Origin: Coriolopsis trogii
Taxonomy: Eukaryota > Basidiomycota > Agaricomycetes > Polyporales > Polyporaceae
Direction of reading: 5' to 3'
Assembly (NCBI GenBank): GCA_020543525.1
Contig: JAHYIO010000001.1
Span: 62,001-126,000, forward strand
Length of the DNA stretch: 64,000 nucleotides
Under the pieces are notes generated by a model. It ran no database searches, was not told the DNA's origin, and saw only the letters and a list, made by a program, of their open reading frames with translations. Shown here in pieces: positions 62,099 to 64,000 of the stretch. The position numbers and the translations under genes were made by a program. Every line of letters starts with the position of its first letter. Within the stretch, counting starts at the first letter, position 1.

Positions 62099-64000
62099 CT
62101 AGAGAACGAGCGCGGCGAGGGCAAAGGCGAGGCCCGAGGCGAAGACTGTCGCGCTGAACGCGGACGACAGAGCGGCGCTGTTCTCGTCGTTAGAGCCGGA
62201 GGGGGAAGAAGAAGAAGAAGAAGAAGAGTTGGGGTTCCTTGCACATACGTAGGTAAGCCTCGGGCCTAACTTCCACGATTAAACTAATTTGTACTTGACC
62301 ATGTCCGCGGCACGCTCGGCGAGGATGTACGTCGGGACCATCGTGTGTGCGGCGGGGATGTAGGGCTTGATGTTCAGTAGCAGACAGTGAGCGCGGCGAA
62401 AATCGCGCATAAGAAGTGAGAAGTCAGTACTCATAGAAAGAGAGAGGCGAGAAGATGGGGGTGGGACGCACGAAGGCAGACGCATCGACGACGCGGAGAC
62501 CCTTGACACCCTTGACGGTGAGGTCAGAGTTGAGCGCACCGGAGCCCTTCTTGGTCGAGCCGTCGCTCTTGCCCATTGCGACGGTGCTGGAGACGTGGTT
62601 GACGACCAGCGCGTTCTTGCGGATGAACGCGTCAATCGCGTCATCGGTCGTCGCGTCGGCGGAGTCACCGTACTCGGCGATGATCCAGTCCTTCCACGCC
62701 TTCGCGCCGAGGAAACGGCGGCCAGCCTTAAGGGCCTCACGCATGGTGTGAATATCGAAGCCCTCCTCGTCGTTGAGCAGGCTGGGGTTGATGATCGGGT
62801 ACGTGAAGGGGTCCGTCGAGTTGAGGGTCAGGCTACCGCCTGCGCCATACTCGCGTCAGCCGACGTCCGATGGGCACAGATAGGAATTCGGTAAGAGCAC
62901 GTACGAGACTTGGGCGTGTACAAGTTGCTGATCAGGGTCAAGAAGTGGCCGCTCGGGAACGCACCGCCGCTGAACGCAATGTACAGGTCGCTCCAGATGA
63001 GCTGGTAGTGGGGCGACTTCGAGCCAGGACTGGGGTCGCCGACCTTCTTGAGCGTCGCGTCGTCGTCTGCGAGACGCTGCCACGCCCACGAGTTGCAGGC
63101 ACCGAGGGTGAAGTCACCAGTGTGACTCTTGGTCCAGAGGTCGAGCTGTTCTGCCTGGTAGGTCGTGTTTAGGCTGAGGTTGTCGAGCGTGTCGTTCGAG
63201 CTGACTTGGAAGTTGGTCGTCAGAAGCGGGTGGTCCTGCATGTTCTGGCCAACGTCGGGGAGGTCGACGATCGATTCGATACCGAGAGACTTGGCCTGGT
63301 CGGCGGGCCCAATACCAGAGAGAAGGACTGTATTGTAACAGACATCAGTGAAAAAGGATGGATAGACGTGGCAGTCGACGCACGGATCTGGGGCGTGCCG
63401 ATCGCGCCAGCCGAAAGGATAACCTCGCTGTTGGCGGTGAGGTTGTACAGCTTCTGGTTAGGGCCGCTCGTGAACTGAACGCCCCTGACGATGGGAGTGT
63501 TGCCGTCGGTGCCAGTCTTCAGAACCTTGACGACCTGGGTGTTGACGAGGACGTCGAGGTTCCCCCTCGAGAGAGCGGGCTGGATGTAGTCACGAGCCGA
63601 ACTTGACCGCACTCCGTCCTGGATCTGTTCGGGGAAGGTGAGGGAATTCGGTCAACAAAAAAATACAGGTATGGACACATTCTACAAGACCTACAGCAAA
63701 CGGAGTCCAGCCTGCAAAGCGGAGACAGGGCTTCAGCCTACAAACGACACTCTCAGCATAGATAGAATACGCACTGACGCCGGTCATGTCACCAGAGTTC
63801 AGATCCTGGTTGAACTTGAACTCGTCAGACAGCTCCTCTTGGGCGTCCAGTGCAAGTTGGTCGATGGGGAGCGTGACTTGAGGCAGACCTGCACCGACGG
63901 GACCGGACGTGCTGTGGAACCTAGACACAAACTTCGAGCTGGCGTTCGCAACGTTGGGCGAGTTGGTGAAGTTTTCAAGCTGAATGGAGGGTGGTTAGTT
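62099..64000 (-). CDS. GMC oxidase, probable GPI-anchored (5' part beyond window)
   Basis: This extracellular-type GMC oxidoreductase resembles aryl-alcohol oxidase/glucose oxidase relatives. Visible parts: SSARDYIQPAL, GMC signature 2 (SAGAIGTPQI, then an intron, then LLSGIGPADQAK), DLPDVGQNMQDHPLL, and the C-terminal active site with VNHVSSTVAMGK and AAHTMVPTYILAERAADMVK. The simple reading stops at 62279 after VKYKLV. A GTACAA...GCAAG intron from within that Lys codon instead joins, in phase, a last exon. That exon encodes a poly-Ser spacer, the segment PSGSNDENSAALSSAFSATV and a hydrophobic end FASGLAFALAALVL, stopping at 62099-62101. This is the layout of a GPI-attachment signal. Many Asn sequons support secretion. 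The N-terminus lies outside the window. Confidence 0.85.
62204..62228. repeat. (GAA)n microsatellite encoding poly-Ser
   Basis: A run of GAA on the plus strand (TTC/TCT on the minus strand) lies inside the proposed last exon of the GMC oxidase and encodes seven Ser residues. Such Ser-rich spacers are common before GPI signals. Confidence 0.85.

Overview
The window looks like nuclear DNA from a filamentous basidiomycete, probably a wood-decay agaricomycete. Genes are interrupted by many short introns (about 45-65 nt, GTNNGT...YAG), codon use is GC-rich, and the gene families are characteristic: F-box/LRR and BTB proteins, DUF6534-type seven-helix proteins, GMC oxidoreductases, an A-T-R adenylate-forming reductase and a WOPR regulator. 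No prokaryotic operons, CRISPR arrays, rRNA genes or complete tRNA genes were seen. Gene boundaries below were spliced by eye from open reading frames and splice signals.

Layout. 0-5 kb: an F-box protein (+), a BTB-type protein (-) and a Rab7-like GTPase with a large low-complexity insert (-). 5.2-14.6 kb: an inverted duplication. Two near-identical blocks (about 5225-7081 and 12722-14598), each with an AYR1-like short-chain dehydrogenase and a small unrecognised gene, face each other across a 5.6 kb spacer. The spacer holds the autophagy protease ATG4 and a probable hAT-type MITE. 14.6-17.7 kb: gene-poor, with a second, smaller foldback element flanked by TA. 17.8-22.5 kb: assimilatory NAD(P)H nitrite reductase with all expected domains but no nitrate reductase or nitrate transporter next to it. 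22.7-26.3 kb: a small hypothetical gene (-) and a Gti1/Pac2 (WOPR) transcription factor (+). 26.9-31.5 kb: an Osh1-type oxysterol-binding protein (ankyrin-PH-ORD).

32.2-37.0 kb: two tandem paralogous secreted proteins (-). 37.8-38.4 kb: a terminal-inverted-repeat element with five copies of a 17-bp motif. 39.2-41.6 kb: an NTF2-like/flavin monooxygenase (-). 45.1-49.1 kb: an NRPS-like adenylation-thiolation-reductase enzyme (+). 53.0-54.8 kb: a DUF6534-type seven-helix membrane protein (-). About 55.1-55.6 kb: a frameshifted hypothetical gene (-). 58.3-61.2 kb: an intracellular GMC oxidoreductase (+). It converges on a second GMC oxidase (62.1 kb to beyond the window end, -) that appears to carry a GPI-anchor tail encoded by a separate last exon.

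Functional themes are membrane traffic, lipid and autophagy (Rab7-like, ATG4, Osh1, AYR1-like), nitrogen assimilation (nitrite reductase), and oxidative or secondary metabolism in the last 25 kb (FMO, adenylate-forming reductase, two GMC oxidases). The most notable structures are the inverted duplication enclosing ATG4 and three separate non-autonomous transposon-like elements. I found no convincing new multi-gene system.
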